A DNA stretch of 52,381 nt from Gammaproteobacteria bacterium (lineage in GTDB: Bacteria > Pseudomonadota > Gammaproteobacteria > Pseudomonadales > Oceanobacteraceae). Positions 33,187 to 42,387 of the stretch are shown one piece after another. Both the position numbers and the translations under genes were made by a program. The notes under the pieces are model-generated. The model worked only from the letters and a program-made list of their open reading frames with translations. It did not search any database and had not been told where the DNA came from. The DNA lies in the NCBI GenBank assembly GCA_013373125.1, contig JABXIK010000078.1:1-52381 (forward strand). Direction: 5' to 3'. How positions within the stretch are numbered: position 1 is the first letter of the stretch; every line of letters begins with the position of its first letter.

Positions 33187-34995
33187 TTAATACTCGAAAC
33201 TCTCTACCGTTATTGATTTTAATGAACGATCCCTAAGAAGTATTACATTATGGTTTTTCATCACATTTGGAAGGATATTGAACTCATAAAATTGAGCTTT
33301 AAGCCTTTCCGATTCGTACCTTTTATTTCCTTCAGGATCAGTGGTTTTATTTTTCATAATCAAACAGGCATCAAGCATTAACTTATAAATCCATACTTCC
33401 GAAATCATGCTTAAAAACCTAGTAGAGTATGAGAAAACCAAATCAGCTTCGCCCTCATCCACCCAACTCCCAAATGTAAAATGAACATTTATTACACAGT
33501 CTAATGACGACTTCAGTGATCTTTTTTCATCCAAATAATCACCACCTAATTTATCTATGGTTTCTTGTATATCATTAATAAATAACTTCATTAATTTTGA
33601 GTGCTTACCCATAGCCAATTTTTCACGAATTAAGTCTGCTGATTGAATGTAATTCGTACCCTCCCAGATTGATAAAATTTTAATATCACGAGCATATTGC
33701 TCCAGTGGATTGTCTTTTATATACCCATGCCCGCCGTATACCTGTATGGCCAATTCACTTACTTTCCATGCTTGATCTGAGATATATGCCTTCACCAAAG
33801 GCACAAGTAAATCAGCTAACCCTTTATGACGAAAAGCCTCCTTTGAATCTAGCTCTACGCGACCCTTTTCATATAATTCACGAATAGAAAAATGGTAAGA
33901 AAATTTATACAAGAGAGAGCGACACCCTTCTGTAATACAACGCATTTCCATCAGCATTCGTTTCACATCTAAATGCTGAATAATGGCTACCTTTTTGGCT
34001 TGAGCATTAGCCACTTGACCAGCTGCAACACCTTGCACTCTTTGTTTTGCATACTCCAACGCATTCAGATAGGCACTAGATGACATTCCCAATGCAAAAA
34101 CACCGGTAGACACACGAGCCAAGCTCATTAAGCTACGCAATTGGCGCAACCCCTGATTCTCCTTGCCTAATAAATACCCTTTTGTTTCACCGGCTTCACC
34201 AAATATCAATGATGTGGTTGCGCAACCATGTAACCCCATTTTATTTTCGATTCGTCCACAACGTATGTGATTATCTACACCAGTCTCCACATCAAATTTG
34301 GGAACTAAAAAACAAGAAAGACCTAGTGCACCTTTTTTATCGCTATCGGTTCTAGCCAATACCAGATAAACCATATTGTCGGTGAGTTGATGCATCCCCG
34401 CAGTAATAAATATTTTCTCCCCATTTATTTTATAAACACCTTCTTCAATTTTTGTCGCCCGGGTTGACAACCCACTAACATCTGACCCTGCGTTTGCCTC
34501 TGTCACACAGAAAGCCCCGCACCATTTTGTTTCTATCAAAGGCTGATAAAATGTCGTATTCAAATATTCATTACCAAACGTTTTAATCAGTTTCGCCATT
34601 GGGACACCAAAGCCGCTATACATCATAAAACTAGGGTTCGATCCGAACAGCATTTCACAGATAGCGTGTAGTAATAAGTACGGTGCGCTTTCCCCGTTTT
34701 CATCAGTGGCGGCCATCTGTCCAAAACCTAAGCTTTGATATTTTTCCCATAAGCTTTCGAATTCTGAAGGTATTTTAATAATTTGATCACTCAATCGTGT
34801 GCAACCAACTCGATCGGCAGACTGATAACTTTTAGATAATTCTTCTATTGAGAATCGTTTCGCTAGATCTAAAAAGGCAATAGCGGTTTCTTTATCAATA
34901 GATGATGAGCAAGAGAGTATTTCATCCAAAGGGAATTGCTCCCAAAGTAAAAAATGGGAATGGCGCTCGTTATACAGATAAGGACCGGAAGACAT
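33187..34995 (-). CDS. Acyl-CoA dehydrogenase, ~600-residue class
   Basis: A 602-residue flavoenzyme that introduces a double bond next to an acyl thioester. FAD- and substrate-binding motifs include CVTEANAGSDVSG near 160, KIFITAGMH near 196, YGGHGYIKDNPLEQYARD and the SIWEGTNYIQ segment holding the expected catalytic Glu. It belongs to the long class with an extra C-terminal helical domain rather than the ~380-residue class. It is the first gene of the nine-gene operon. It may desaturate an acyl-CoA or acyl-ACP intermediate; its electron acceptor is not in the window. Confidence 0.88.
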   Translation of the reverse strand: MSSGPYLYNERHSHFLLWEQFPLDEILSCSSSIDKETAIAFLDLAKRFSIEELSKSYQSADRVGCTRLSDQIIKIPSEFESLWEKYQSLGFGQMAATDENGESAPYLLLHAICEMLFGSNPSFMMYSGFGVPMAKLIKTFGNEYLNTTFYQPLIETKWCGAFCVTEANAGSDVSGLSTRATKIEEGVYKINGEKIFITAGMHQLTDNMVYLVLARTDSDKKGALGLSCFLVPKFDVETGVDNHIRCGRIENKMGLHGCATTSLIFGEAGETKGYLLGKENQGLRQLRSLMSLARVSTGVFALGMSSSAYLNALEYAKQRVQGVAAGQVANAQAKKVAIIQHLDVKRMLMEMRCITEGCRSLLYKFSYHFSIRELYEKGRVELDSKEAFRHKGLADLLVPLVKAYISDQAWKVSELAIQVYGGHGYIKDNPLEQYARDIKILSIWEGTNYIQSADLIREKLAMGKHSKLMKLFINDIQETIDKLGGDYLDEKRSLKSSLDCVINVHFTFGSWVDEGEADLVFSYSTRFLSMISEVWIYKLMLDACLIMKNKTTDPEGNKRYESERLKAQFYEFNILPNVMKNHNVILLRDRSLKSITVESFEY

Positions 34996-35324
34996 TCTGA
35001 CAGACCTGGATTCATTATTATTTTTATTCTTGTGTCAGTAGCTGACAAAACAGGCAAACACCATATATGAGTATCAATGGCTTAAAAATAATACTTATTC
35101 ATTAGTTTTATTAGTTATTGAGAGACGTTCGTCCTTAGATGGCTCTTTTTATCCAGCATCTTTGGTTTTTCTCACATGAAGTCCATTGAATTAATAGCTT
35201 TTATATAAATTATTCATTTATTAGATGTATGTGTGTGATAACTGATTTGGCACGTTTTGCACTTGTATTACTCACCTCCATGCGACACATTAAATCATCA
35301 CGTTAATAATAAGAAAGGTGATTT
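34996..35324. promoter_or_regulatory. Divergent control region with repeated CTGACA half-sites
   Basis: This 329-nt spacer separates the nine-gene operon from the AlkK-like gene and has no ORF of merit. A perfect inverted repeat TGTCAG-TAG-CTGACA lies at 35033-35047, and a further CTGACA lies at 34997-35002 at the operon start. On the minus strand TTGTCA (35043-35048) could be a -35 box overlapping the palindrome, with a loose AT-rich -10 about 16 nt on. This layout fits repression by a dimeric regulator (inference). No regulator gene is adjacent. Confidence 0.45.
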
Positions 35325-36959
35325 ATGTTTGGACAAATGCAAGACTCTCCACTATTGGTTAGCCAGCTCATCGAACACGCTGAGCGTCTTTATCCCACTA
35401 AACGCATTATCACCAAAACCGTTGAAGGTGACTGGCATATTTACACCTACGCCGATGCAGCCAAACGTTCTCGTCAATTATCTCAAGCCTTAATTTCACT
35501 TGGGGTAAAACAAGATGATGTGATCGGCACATTGGCCTGGAACACCTTTCGCCACTTTGAATGCTGGTATGGTATCTCTGGAATTGGTGCGGTATTGCAT
35601 ACAATCAATCCTCGACTTTTCCCCGAGCAGTTGGACTACATCATCAATCACGCTGAAGACAAATACCTTTTCATCGACACCACTTTTGTACCTTTACTTG
35701 AAGCGCTACAAGCCAAGCTGAGCCACGTTAAAGGCTATGTCATCATGTGTGACGAAGCCAACATGCCAACCACTCAGTTACCCAATGTTTTATGCTACGA
35801 AACCCTACTGTCACAGCAGGATGGTGATTTCGCATGGCCAGAATTAGACGAACGTCAAGCCAGCTCTATCTGTTATACATCAGGCACCACAGGTAACCCA
35901 AAAGGTGTGGTGTACAGCCATCGTTCCAGCTTATTGCACAGCTGGGGTATCACTGGCAAAGACATCACCTCATTAGATAGCCAAAGCATCATGTTACCCA
36001 TCGTCCCTATGTTTCACGCTAATGCTTGGGGTTTGGTGTATGCCTGTCCAATGGTGGGGGCGGAATTGGTATTCCCTGGACCTCACCTTGATGGAGCCAG
36101 TGTAAGCGACATGATTAATCGTTTTAAAGTGGACATATCTGCTGCCGTTCCGACGGTATGGACCATGTTATTACAACACTTGCGTCAATCAGGAGAGACT
36201 CTCGAAAGTTTAAACAGTGTTTTAATTGGCGGCTCTGCTGTACCGCGCTCTATGATTCAAGCCTTCGATCAAGATTATAATGTAGAGGTTTGGCAAGCTT
36301 GGGGCATGACAGAAATGAGCCCACTAGGTAGCCTCAACCGTCCTTTACCGCAAGATTCTAAACTGAGTTACGAAGAGCAGTTAAACATTCGCAGCAAACA
36401 AGGTCGCCCTTGCTTTGGAGTGCAAATGAAAATAGTAGACGATGAAAATCATGAACTACCACACGATGGCAAAGCGTTTGGCCGTTTATTAGTGAAAGGC
36501 CCATGGATCGTTTCACAATATTTCAAAATGGAAAAATCTGCGCTAGAAGATGATGGCTGGTTTGATACCGGCGATGTGGCCACTATCGATGCCACTGGTA
36601 ACATGCAAATTACTGATCGCTCCAAAGATGTTATCAAATCAGGCGGTGAATGGATCAGCTCTATCGATTTAGAAAATGCTGCCATGGGCCACCCTGATGT
36701 ATTAGAGGCCGCCGTTATCGGTGTATCTCATCCAAAATGGGAAGAACGTCCGCTCCTTATTATTGTCCCTAAAAATAAAAATAAAGTACCGGACAGCGAA
36801 GCCTTACTTCACTTTTTAGCGGACAAGGTTGCCAAGTGGTGGCTACCTAATGGGGTTGAAGTGGTCGATGAAATCCCGCATACAGCTACAGGAAAAATCA
36901 ACAAGGTAGGATTAAGAGAAACATTTAAAGACTATCAATTTGAAGAGGCCATAGCCTAA
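35325..36959 (+). CDS. Fatty acyl-CoA ligase, AlkK-like
   Basis: A 544-residue acyl-CoA synthetase activating medium- or long-chain fatty acids with ATP and CoA. Motifs are [26 protein letters not shown] near 68-93, the P-loop [11 protein letters not shown] near 185-195, PMFHANAWG near 228-236, [33 protein letters not shown] and a C-terminal TATGKINK with the catalytic Lys. This combination matches the AlkK branch. AAGAAAGG precedes the ATG. A strong terminator follows. It is divergent from the nine-gene cluster and could supply acyl-CoA to it, though general fatty acid degradation is the default role. Confidence 0.9.
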   Translation: MFGQMQDSPLLVSQLIEHAERLYPTKRIITKTVEGDWHIYTYADAAKRSRQLSQALISLGVKQDDVIGTLAWNTFRHFECWYGISGIGAVLHTINPRLFPEQLDYIINHAEDKYLFIDTTFVPLLEALQAKLSHVKGYVIMCDEANMPTTQLPNVLCYETLLSQQDGDFAWPELDERQASSICYTSGTTGNPKGVVYSHRSSLLHSWGITGKDITSLDSQSIMLPIVPMFHANAWGLVYACPMVGAELVFPGPHLDGASVSDMINRFKVDISAAVPTVWTMLLQHLRQSGETLESLNSVLIGGSAVPRSMIQAFDQDYNVEVWQAWGMTEMSPLGSLNRPLPQDSKLSYEEQLNIRSKQGRPCFGVQMKIVDDENHELPHDGKAFGRLLVKGPWIVSQYFKMEKSALEDDGWFDTGDVATIDATGNMQITDRSKDVIKSGGEWISSIDLENAAMGHPDVLEAAVIGVSHPKWEERPLLIIVPKNKNKVPDSEALLHFLADKVAKWWLPNGVEVVDEIPHTATGKINKVGLRETFKDYQFEEAIA

Positions 36960-36965
36960 CAGCCC

Positions 36966-36996
36966 AAAGCGAAAGCAGACACCCTGCTTTCGCTTT
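36966..36996 (+). terminator. Intrinsic terminator after the AlkK-like gene
   Basis: A perfect 13-bp stem (AAAGCGAAAGCAG with CTGCTTTCGCTTT) closes a 5-nt loop 7 nt after the stop codon. Only a short T run follows. It could also serve the convergent transglutaminase-like gene. Confidence 0.75.
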
Positions 36997-37037
36997 AAAT
37001 TGAATTATCATTATCGCATTTGCCTAGCGATTAATTA

Positions 37038-37691
37038 TTAGGCTGGATTTTCATCCCTCAGCTGGCGCTTGCCATCAGGATGATGCTGATCCACCAAGTG
37101 AGGGTAGGCCTTGGCCACGCCTTCCACAATAAACTCAAAGGGCACATCATCAAAATGACCATGTTCATTAATGTATTCCATGTGTCTATGCCCTTCACCA
37201 TTAAACTCATGAAAAATGGAGTCTTCGCGTCCATTAAACGCCAGTGGCTCGACACCCATGCGCTCACACAACACACGGTCAAAAGCTGGCGTCGCTTTCA
37301 CCCACTTGCCTTCTAATAGAATCTCCACATATCCATGCATCACAAACACATCACTGCGCAACCACTCGATTAAAGCAGGACTGGATAAATGATTGCGCAC
37401 ATCGGCCAAACCAATGCGCGCTTCGATGCCATTTAATCGACATAAAGCACCTAATAACACGGCCTTGGGTATGCAATAAGATTGGCCAGCCTGAATACAG
37501 TGACTGGCACTCAGCGTGGCAGGGTTCGCTTCAAACACATAAGGATTGTATTTAATGTCATCACGCACGGCATAATATAAAGCCACCGCTTTTTCGTGAT
37601 CACTCATTTCTGGGCGAACCACTCGGTCATTCATTGCTTGCACCGCTTCATGGGTGTAATCAAAAAAAGTCGTCGGCATTAATGTAGACAT
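37038..37691 (-). CDS. Transglutaminase-like family protein
   Basis: A 217-residue cytoplasmic protein with the papain-like transglutaminase core. The catalytic Cys is in AGQSYCIPKAVLL near 88-100. The His is in VMHGYVEILLEGKW, and the Asp in TPAFD follows. Bacterial members are mostly peptidases or amidohydrolases of unknown substrate. The start at ATG 37691 has GAGG 8 nt before it. The frame opens 37 codons upstream, but that part has no family resemblance. It converges with the AlkK-like gene and stands alone. Confidence 0.8.
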   Translation of the reverse strand: MSTLMPTTFFDYTHEAVQAMNDRVVRPEMSDHEKAVALYYAVRDDIKYNPYVFEANPATLSASHCIQAGQSYCIPKAVLLGALCRLNGIEARIGLADVRNHLSSPALIEWLRSDVFVMHGYVEILLEGKWVKATPAFDRVLCERMGVEPLAFNGREDSIFHEFNGEGHRHMEYINEHGHFDDVPFEFIVEGVAKAYPHLVDQHHPDGKRQLRDENPA

Positions 37692-37843
37692 AAGGGTTAC
37701 CTCAAAGCATGAAGTAAGATTAGAACCTTTTCGCCAAGAATGGCCAATAACCACATCTTCCAAAATCACTGGCACAGGCCATTTCGTGGCCTTTTTAAAC
37801 ACCTGTATGGTAATAACCCAGATAGAATCAGGGTTTGTTCTGG

Positions 37844-37866
37844 TTACCCACAGAATCTGTGGATAA
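37844..37866. promoter_or_regulatory. Inverted pair of DnaA-box-like sequences
   Basis: TTACCCACA on the plus strand (37844-37852) faces TGTGGATAA (37858-37866). The second is a perfect consensus DnaA box TTATCCACA on the minus strand, and the first differs from the consensus at one base. Together they form an 11-bp palindrome with one mismatch around a central A. It could be a DnaA site or the operator of some other regulator. There is no sign of an origin (no dnaA, dnaN or parAB nearby). Confidence 0.45.
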
Positions 37867-38154
37867 CTTAGTGAATAAGTATTTGAAAAGTGCCGCTAAT
37901 GCCCATGAATCCTAGAAGTAGCTTAAATTGTTTTTTTTTCAAACAATTATTTTTTTCTATATTTTTCAATAGCTTAAGCAAGTCAATAGATAGCCTCTGC
38001 CAAAATAGTCGTAGTTTGTATAGATTTTACTCACTGTTATAAATTTGTGCATAACAAACCAAGCAGATGCTCAAATTTAGCGCAAAATCCATTGTTTTAT
38101 GTTTAATAATCCACCAAAAATGGGGCCGTATTATGAGTCATCTCAAATCATTAC

Positions 38155-38172
38155 GTTGACGTAAACGTCAAC
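38155..38172. promoter_or_regulatory. Probable LiuR operator
   Basis: GTTGACG and CGTCAAC form a perfect 7-bp inverted repeat around TAAA, 18 nt before the liuR ATG. The core resembles the TTGACGT-type palindromes described for LiuR in proteobacteria. It lies where LiuR could repress its own gene and the liu operon downstream. Confidence 0.65.
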
Positions 38173-38190
38173 TTAGTTTTAAATCAGCCT

Positions 38191-38580
38191 ATGAGTAAAG
38201 AAAAAAGCACCATATATAGCATCAGTGATCTCGCACAACGCTTTGATATCACGACCCGAGCCATACGCTTCTATGAAAGTGAAGGCTTACTGAGTCCTAA
38301 GCGTGAAGGCCAAAAGCGCCTATACAGCCAAAAAGACTACACCACCTTGAAGCTCATCCTACGAGGTAAGCGCTTAGGCTGGTCTTTGGCAGAAAGCCGC
38401 GAGCTCATCCAGATGTATAAGCCCGAGCAAAACAACCAAGCCCAGTACCAAAAAGTATTGGAAAAGGTGGCCGAGAGCCGAGAACGATTACAACAGCAGC
38501 TTCATGATATTCAAATCATGTTAATGGAATTGGATGAACATGAGGCCCGAGTTAAAGAAGCCCTTGAAACGACCGGATAG
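38191..38580 (+). CDS. liuR: MerR-family regulator of leucine/isovalerate degradation
   Basis: A 129-residue MerR-type repressor/activator. The N-terminal winged helix reads YSISDLAQRFDITTRAIRFYESEGLLSP with the usual KRLYS wing. A helical region SLAESRELIQMY follows, then a coiled coil (about 85-125). The absence of an effector domain with cysteines, and the position just before liuA, support LiuR, which is thought to respond to leucine-pathway CoA intermediates. The palindrome 18 nt upstream is probably its own site. Confidence 0.88.
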   Translation: MSKEKSTIYSISDLAQRFDITTRAIRFYESEGLLSPKREGQKRLYSQKDYTTLKLILRGKRLGWSLAESRELIQMYKPEQNNQAQYQKVLEKVAESRERLQQQLHDIQIMLMELDEHEARVKEALETTG

Positions 38581-38695
38581 GCATTAAACGTCATCACCTA
38601 TGCCTCCTGCGTTTCGGTTAAACAATAAAAATAAAATAAACCAACATAATATGGCGTCACCAATTCCCATGAATATGGGCGCCGAGGGATAAACC

Positions 38696-39868
38696 ATGAA
38701 ATCAATATACAATGAACTAAACTTCGGCCTAGGCGAAACCATCGACATGATGCGCGCCCAAGTGAACGATTTTGCCACTCGCGAAATCGCCCCACTGGCC
38801 GACGCCACCGACAAAGAAAACGCCTTCCCTAACCAACTATGGAAAAAATTCGGTGACATGGGCCTACTAGGTGTGACCGCAGAAGAAGAATACGGCGGCA
38901 CCAACATGGGTTACCTTGCTCATGTGGTGGCTATGGAAGAAATCAGCCGAGCGTCTGCCTCCATTGGTTTAAGTTACGGTGCATTCTCTAACCTGTGCGT
39001 TAACCAATTAACCAAAAATGGCTCCCCTGAACAAAAAGCCAAGTACCTACCAAAACTCATTTCTGGTGAACACATTGGCGCACTGGCCATGAGCGAGCCA
39101 AATGCGGGCTCAGACGTTGTCAGCATGAAATTACGCGCGGAACAAAAAGGCGATAAGTTTATTTTAAATGGCGGCAAGATGTGGATCACTAATGGCCCTG
39201 ATGCCGACGTCTATGTGATTTATGCAAAAACCGATTTTGAAAAAGGCCCACATGGCATTACCGCGTTTATCGTTGAACGTGACTTTCCAGGTTTTAGCCG
39301 CGGACAAAAACTGGATAAATTAGGTATGCGTGGCTCCAACACGTGTGAGTTGATTTTCCAAGATTGTGAAGTACCGGCGGAAAATATTTTAGGTGGCTTA
39401 AACCAAGGCGTGCGCGTATTAATGAGCGGCTTAGATTACGAACGCGTTGTGTTATCCGGTGGTCCTACCGGCATCATGCAAGCGTGCATGGACATCGTTG
39501 TACCTTACATTCATGACCGCGAACAATTCGGTAAAAGCATCGGCGAATTTCAATTAGTACAAGGCAAAATTGCCGACATGTATTCCACTATGAATGCCTG
39601 TAAGTCTTACTTATACACTGTGGCTGCCGCTTGTGACCGTGGTGAAACCACACGTAAAGATGCTGCAGGGGTAATTCTTTACACTGCCGAAAAAGCTACA
39701 CAAATGGCATTAGACGCTATCCAGTTATTAGGCGGTAATGGTTACATCAATGACTTTGCCACAGGACGTTTATTACGTGATGCCAAGTTGTATGAAATTG
39801 GCGCCGGAACCAGTGAAGTTCGTCGTATGTTGATTGGCCGAGAGTTATTTAACGAATCTAAACGTTAA
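38696..39868 (+). CDS. liuA: Isovaleryl-CoA dehydrogenase
   Basis: This enzyme oxidises isovaleryl-CoA to 3-methylcrotonyl-CoA in leucine degradation. The 390-residue acyl-CoA dehydrogenase has [14 protein letters not shown] near 131-144 and [19 protein letters not shown]. The catalytic Glu is in the isovaleryl-type position ([16 protein letters not shown], Glu249). The usual acyl-CoA dehydrogenase site reads [11 protein letters not shown] with Gly instead of Glu. That swap is diagnostic. GAGGGA precedes the ATG. A 111-nt spacer with two hairpins separates it from liuB. Confidence 0.95.
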   Translation: MKSIYNELNFGLGETIDMMRAQVNDFATREIAPLADATDKENAFPNQLWKKFGDMGLLGVTAEEEYGGTNMGYLAHVVAMEEISRASASIGLSYGAFSNLCVNQLTKNGSPEQKAKYLPKLISGEHIGALAMSEPNAGSDVVSMKLRAEQKGDKFILNGGKMWITNGPDADVYVIYAKTDFEKGPHGITAFIVERDFPGFSRGQKLDKLGMRGSNTCELIFQDCEVPAENILGGLNQGVRVLMSGLDYERVVLSGGPTGIMQACMDIVVPYIHDREQFGKSIGEFQLVQGKIADMYSTMNACKSYLYTVAAACDRGETTRKDAAGVILYTAEKATQMALDAIQLLGGNGYINDFATGRLLRDAKLYEIGAGTSEVRRMLIGRELFNESKR

Positions 39869-39873
39869 TAACA

Positions 39874-39933
39874 TCCCGCCAGCGCGGGAAGCTAAATCAA
39901 ATATGTTTAATGAATTCCTGCATTTGCAGGAAT
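39874..39933. repeat. Two REP-like hairpins between liuA and liuB
   Basis: TCCCGC/GCGGGA pair across 4 nt (39874-39889), and ATTCCTGCA/TGCAGGAAT pair across 2 nt (39914-39933). The second has the look of the widespread ATTCCTGC...GCAGGAAT intergenic repeats of gammaproteobacteria. Neither is followed by a T run, so they are more likely repeats or mRNA-stabilising structures than terminators. Confidence 0.55.
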
Positions 39934-39979
39934 GGCGACTAAAAGCTAGCTCAAGCGTAATAGCTTTAATAGGTGCAAA

Positions 39980-41587
39980 ATGCCGGTAATACAATCGAAC
40001 ATCAATCCAAATTCATCTGAATTTAAAGATAACCTCGCCTTTAATTTAGATGTGGTGGCAGACTTAACAAATCTTGTGAATACCATTGCACAAGGTGGCG
40101 GTGAACAAGCGCAGGCTCGACACAAAAGCCGTGGCAAATTATTAGCCCGCGAGCGTATTGCGACACTATTAGATGAAGGCTCGCCGTTTTTAGAGGTAGG
40201 TCAATTAGCCGCACATAATGTGTATGGAGAAGACGTTCCGTGTGCTGGCGTGGTTGCCGGTATTGGTAAAGTTTCCGGCGTGGAATGCATGATCGTAGCA
40301 AACGATGCCACGGTAAAAGGTGGATCGTATTATCCGCTTACCGTCAAAAAACATTTACGCGCACAAGAAATTGCACAAAAAAATTTCCTACCTTGTATTT
40401 ATTTAGTGGACAGTGGCGGTGCTAACCTGCCCCGCCAAGACGAAGTATTTCCAGATAAAGAACACTTTGGTCGTATTTTCTTTAATCAAGCCAACATGTC
40501 AGCCATGGGCATTCCACAAATTGCTGTGGTCATGGGCAGTTGTACCGCTGGCGGTGCTTATGTCCCGGCCATGGCAGATGAATCCATTATTGTAAAAGAA
40601 CAAGGCACCATCTTTTTAGCAGGCCCTCCACTGGTGCAAATGGCAACCGGTGAAATGGTTGACGCTGAAACCTTAGGCGGCGGTGACATGCACACAAGCA
40701 TGAGCGGTGTCGTGGATCATCTTGCACAAAATGATGAGCACGCCTTACAGTTGGCTCGTCAAAGCATCGACCGTTTAAATTGGAAAAAACAAACACAACT
40801 GGATGTGCGTGATGTGATTGCACCACTTTACGCTGCACACGAACTTTACGGCGTGATTCCACAGGATTTGAAAAAACCCATGGACGCCCGTGAAGTAATC
40901 GCTCGCATTGTGGATGGCAGTGACTTTGACGAATACAAAGCACGCTTTGGCACCACGCTTGTGTGCGGTTTTGCACGCATCTACGGCTACCCAGTCGGCA
41001 TCATTGCCAACAACGGTATTTTGTTTTCAGAAAGCGCGCAAAAAGGCGCAAACTTTATTGAGCTATGCTGTCAGCGCAACATCCCATTAATTTTCTTACA
41101 AAACATTACCGGTTTCATGGTGGGTTCTAAATACGAACAAGAAGGTATCGCCAAACACGGTGCGAAAATGGTGAATGCCGTTGCTTGTGCCAAGGTGCCT
41201 AAATTCACCATGGTCATTGGCGGCAGTTTTGGCGCCGGTAACTACGGTATGTGTGGTCGCGCTTATGATCCAAACTTTATGTGGATGTGGCCCAATGCTC
41301 GCATCAGTGTAATGGGTGGCGAACAAGCCGCTGGCGTCATGTCATTAATTACCAAGGGTGCCAAAGAGAAACGCGGTGAAAGCTTCAGCGAAGAAGAACA
41401 AGCCGAATTTAAAAAACCACTGTTAGCCAAGTACGAAAAAGAAGGTCACCCCTATTACGCGTCGGCACGGTTATGGGATGACGGTGTGATCGATCCAGCT
41501 CAAAGTCGTGAAGTACTCGGCCTTGCCATCAGTGCAGCATTAAATGCACCACAGCAAGAAACCAAATTCGGCATCTTCAGAATGTAG
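39980..41587 (+). CDS. liuB: 3-methylcrotonyl-CoA carboxylase, carboxyltransferase subunit
   Basis: The beta subunit transfers the carboxyl group from biotin (on LiuD) to 3-methylcrotonyl-CoA. The 535-residue protein shows [17 protein letters not shown] near 49-65, [19 protein letters not shown] and [15 protein letters not shown]. Later come [29 protein letters not shown] and [13 protein letters not shown] near the end, all typical of acyl-CoA carboxyltransferases. The family's length is about 535. liuC follows after 8 nt. Confidence 0.95.
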   Translation: MPVIQSNINPNSSEFKDNLAFNLDVVADLTNLVNTIAQGGGEQAQARHKSRGKLLARERIATLLDEGSPFLEVGQLAAHNVYGEDVPCAGVVAGIGKVSGVECMIVANDATVKGGSYYPLTVKKHLRAQEIAQKNFLPCIYLVDSGGANLPRQDEVFPDKEHFGRIFFNQANMSAMGIPQIAVVMGSCTAGGAYVPAMADESIIVKEQGTIFLAGPPLVQMATGEMVDAETLGGGDMHTSMSGVVDHLAQNDEHALQLARQSIDRLNWKKQTQLDVRDVIAPLYAAHELYGVIPQDLKKPMDAREVIARIVDGSDFDEYKARFGTTLVCGFARIYGYPVGIIANNGILFSESAQKGANFIELCCQRNIPLIFLQNITGFMVGSKYEQEGIAKHGAKMVNAVACAKVPKFTMVIGGSFGAGNYGMCGRAYDPNFMWMWPNARISVMGGEQAAGVMSLITKGAKEKRGESFSEEEQAEFKKPLLAKYEKEGHPYYASARLWDDGVIDPAQSREVLGLAISAALNAPQQETKFGIFRM

Positions 41588-41595
41588 AGGTGGAT

Positions 41596-42387
41596 ATGAA
41601 TCATTTAATTCTGAATATCGAAAATGCAGTAGCGACTCTTAGTCTTAATCGACCAGAAGTGCATAATGCGTTTGACGATCAATTGATTGTGCAAATCATT
41701 AATGCATTAAATCAGGTGGAAGCCAATCCAAATGTGCGCGCTGTGGTATTAACAAGCGAAGGCAAACACTTCAGTGCAGGTGCCGATCTAAACTGGATGA
41801 AACGCATGGCCAAGTTAAGCGAATATGAGAATCGTCAAGATGCACAAACCTTAGCCGAACTCATGCACACTCTTAACAATTTATCAAAACCCACTATCGC
41901 ATTAGTCAACGGTGCGGCTTATGGCGGTGCGGTAGGATTAGTGGCCTGCTGTGATATGGCCATTGCTACCGAACGTAGCCGCTTTTGCTTAAGCGAAGTG
42001 AAAATTGGATTAAGCCCTGCGGTCATCAGTCCGTTTGTGGTATCCGCCATTGGTGAGCGCGCTGCACGTCGTTATTTTTTAACCGCAGAAGCGTTTGATG
42101 CTCACCAAGCGAATCATCTTGGTCTATTGCACGAAGTGGTTTCTGATGAGGTTGCACTGAAAGACAAGGCAGCAACCTTGATTGAATTCATTCTACAAAA
42201 CAGTCCACAAGCCATGGATAAAACTAAGCAATTAATCAAAACCGTGAGTCGCGCAGACATCGACAGCACCATACGTGATTACACTGTGAATTTAATTGCA
42301 TCTATTCGCGTGAGTGAAGAAGGCCAAGAAGGTTTGACTTCGTTTTTAGAGAAACGCCAAGCTAAGTGGGTAATGCAGAATGACTAA
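41596..42387 (+). CDS. liuC: Methylglutaconyl-CoA hydratase
   Basis: LiuC hydrates 3-methylglutaconyl-CoA to HMG-CoA. The 263-residue crotonase has HFSAGADLNWMKRM near 59-72, a LiuC-type motif, and VNGAAYGGAVGLVACCD near 105-121. A downstream CLSEVKIGLSPAVISPFV provides active-site residues. ATG 41596 follows AGAGGTGG; a GTG two codons upstream is possible. Its last 8 nt overlap liuD. Confidence 0.92.
   Translation: MNHLILNIENAVATLSLNRPEVHNAFDDQLIVQIINALNQVEANPNVRAVVLTSEGKHFSAGADLNWMKRMAKLSEYENRQDAQTLAELMHTLNNLSKPTIALVNGAAYGGAVGLVACCDMAIATERSRFCLSEVKIGLSPAVISPFVVSAIGERAARRYFLTAEAFDAHQANHLGLLHEVVSDEVALKDKAATLIEFILQNSPQAMDKTKQLIKTVSRADIDSTIRDYTVNLIASIRVSEEGQEGLTSFLEKRQAKWVMQND

Larger units (their letters stand above)
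37692..38190. other. Long AT-rich intergenic region
   Basis: This 499-nt spacer lies between the transglutaminase-like gene and liuR and has no convincing gene. It holds an inverted pair of DnaA-box-like sequences (37844-37866), an 8-bp hairpin with a T-rich loop and T-rich tail (37926-37948, AATTGTTT/AAACAATT), and a long AT-rich stretch. The LiuR-type palindrome before liuR lies at its right end. The hairpin has no gene reading into it from the left, so its role is unclear. Confidence 0.6.

Noticed and set aside
25815..34995. A PQS-type quinolone or dialkylresorcinol cluster
   Set aside because: The thiolase pair invites the comparison, but no anthranilate enzymes, DarA-like cyclase or PqsE-like hydrolase is present, and the PLP decarboxylase has no place in those pathways.
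25815..34995. Genomic island with integrase or attachment sites
   Set aside because: I found no integrase, transposase, tRNA or flanking direct repeats. Only the base composition hints at transfer.
35248..35260. Sigma54-like TGGCAC...TTGC before the AlkK-like gene
   Set aside because: The GG and GC elements are 8 nt apart instead of the required 10, so it does not fit the strict sigma54 spacing.
37692..37802. N-terminal extension of the transglutaminase-like protein
   Set aside because: The extra 37 residues do not resemble the family, and ATG 37691 has a good ribosome site.
37926..37948. Hairpin with T-rich tail in the spacer before liuR
   Set aside because: No gene reads into it from the left, and the T-rich loop makes it likely to be a by-product of AT-rich sequence. 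It is described only within the spacer.
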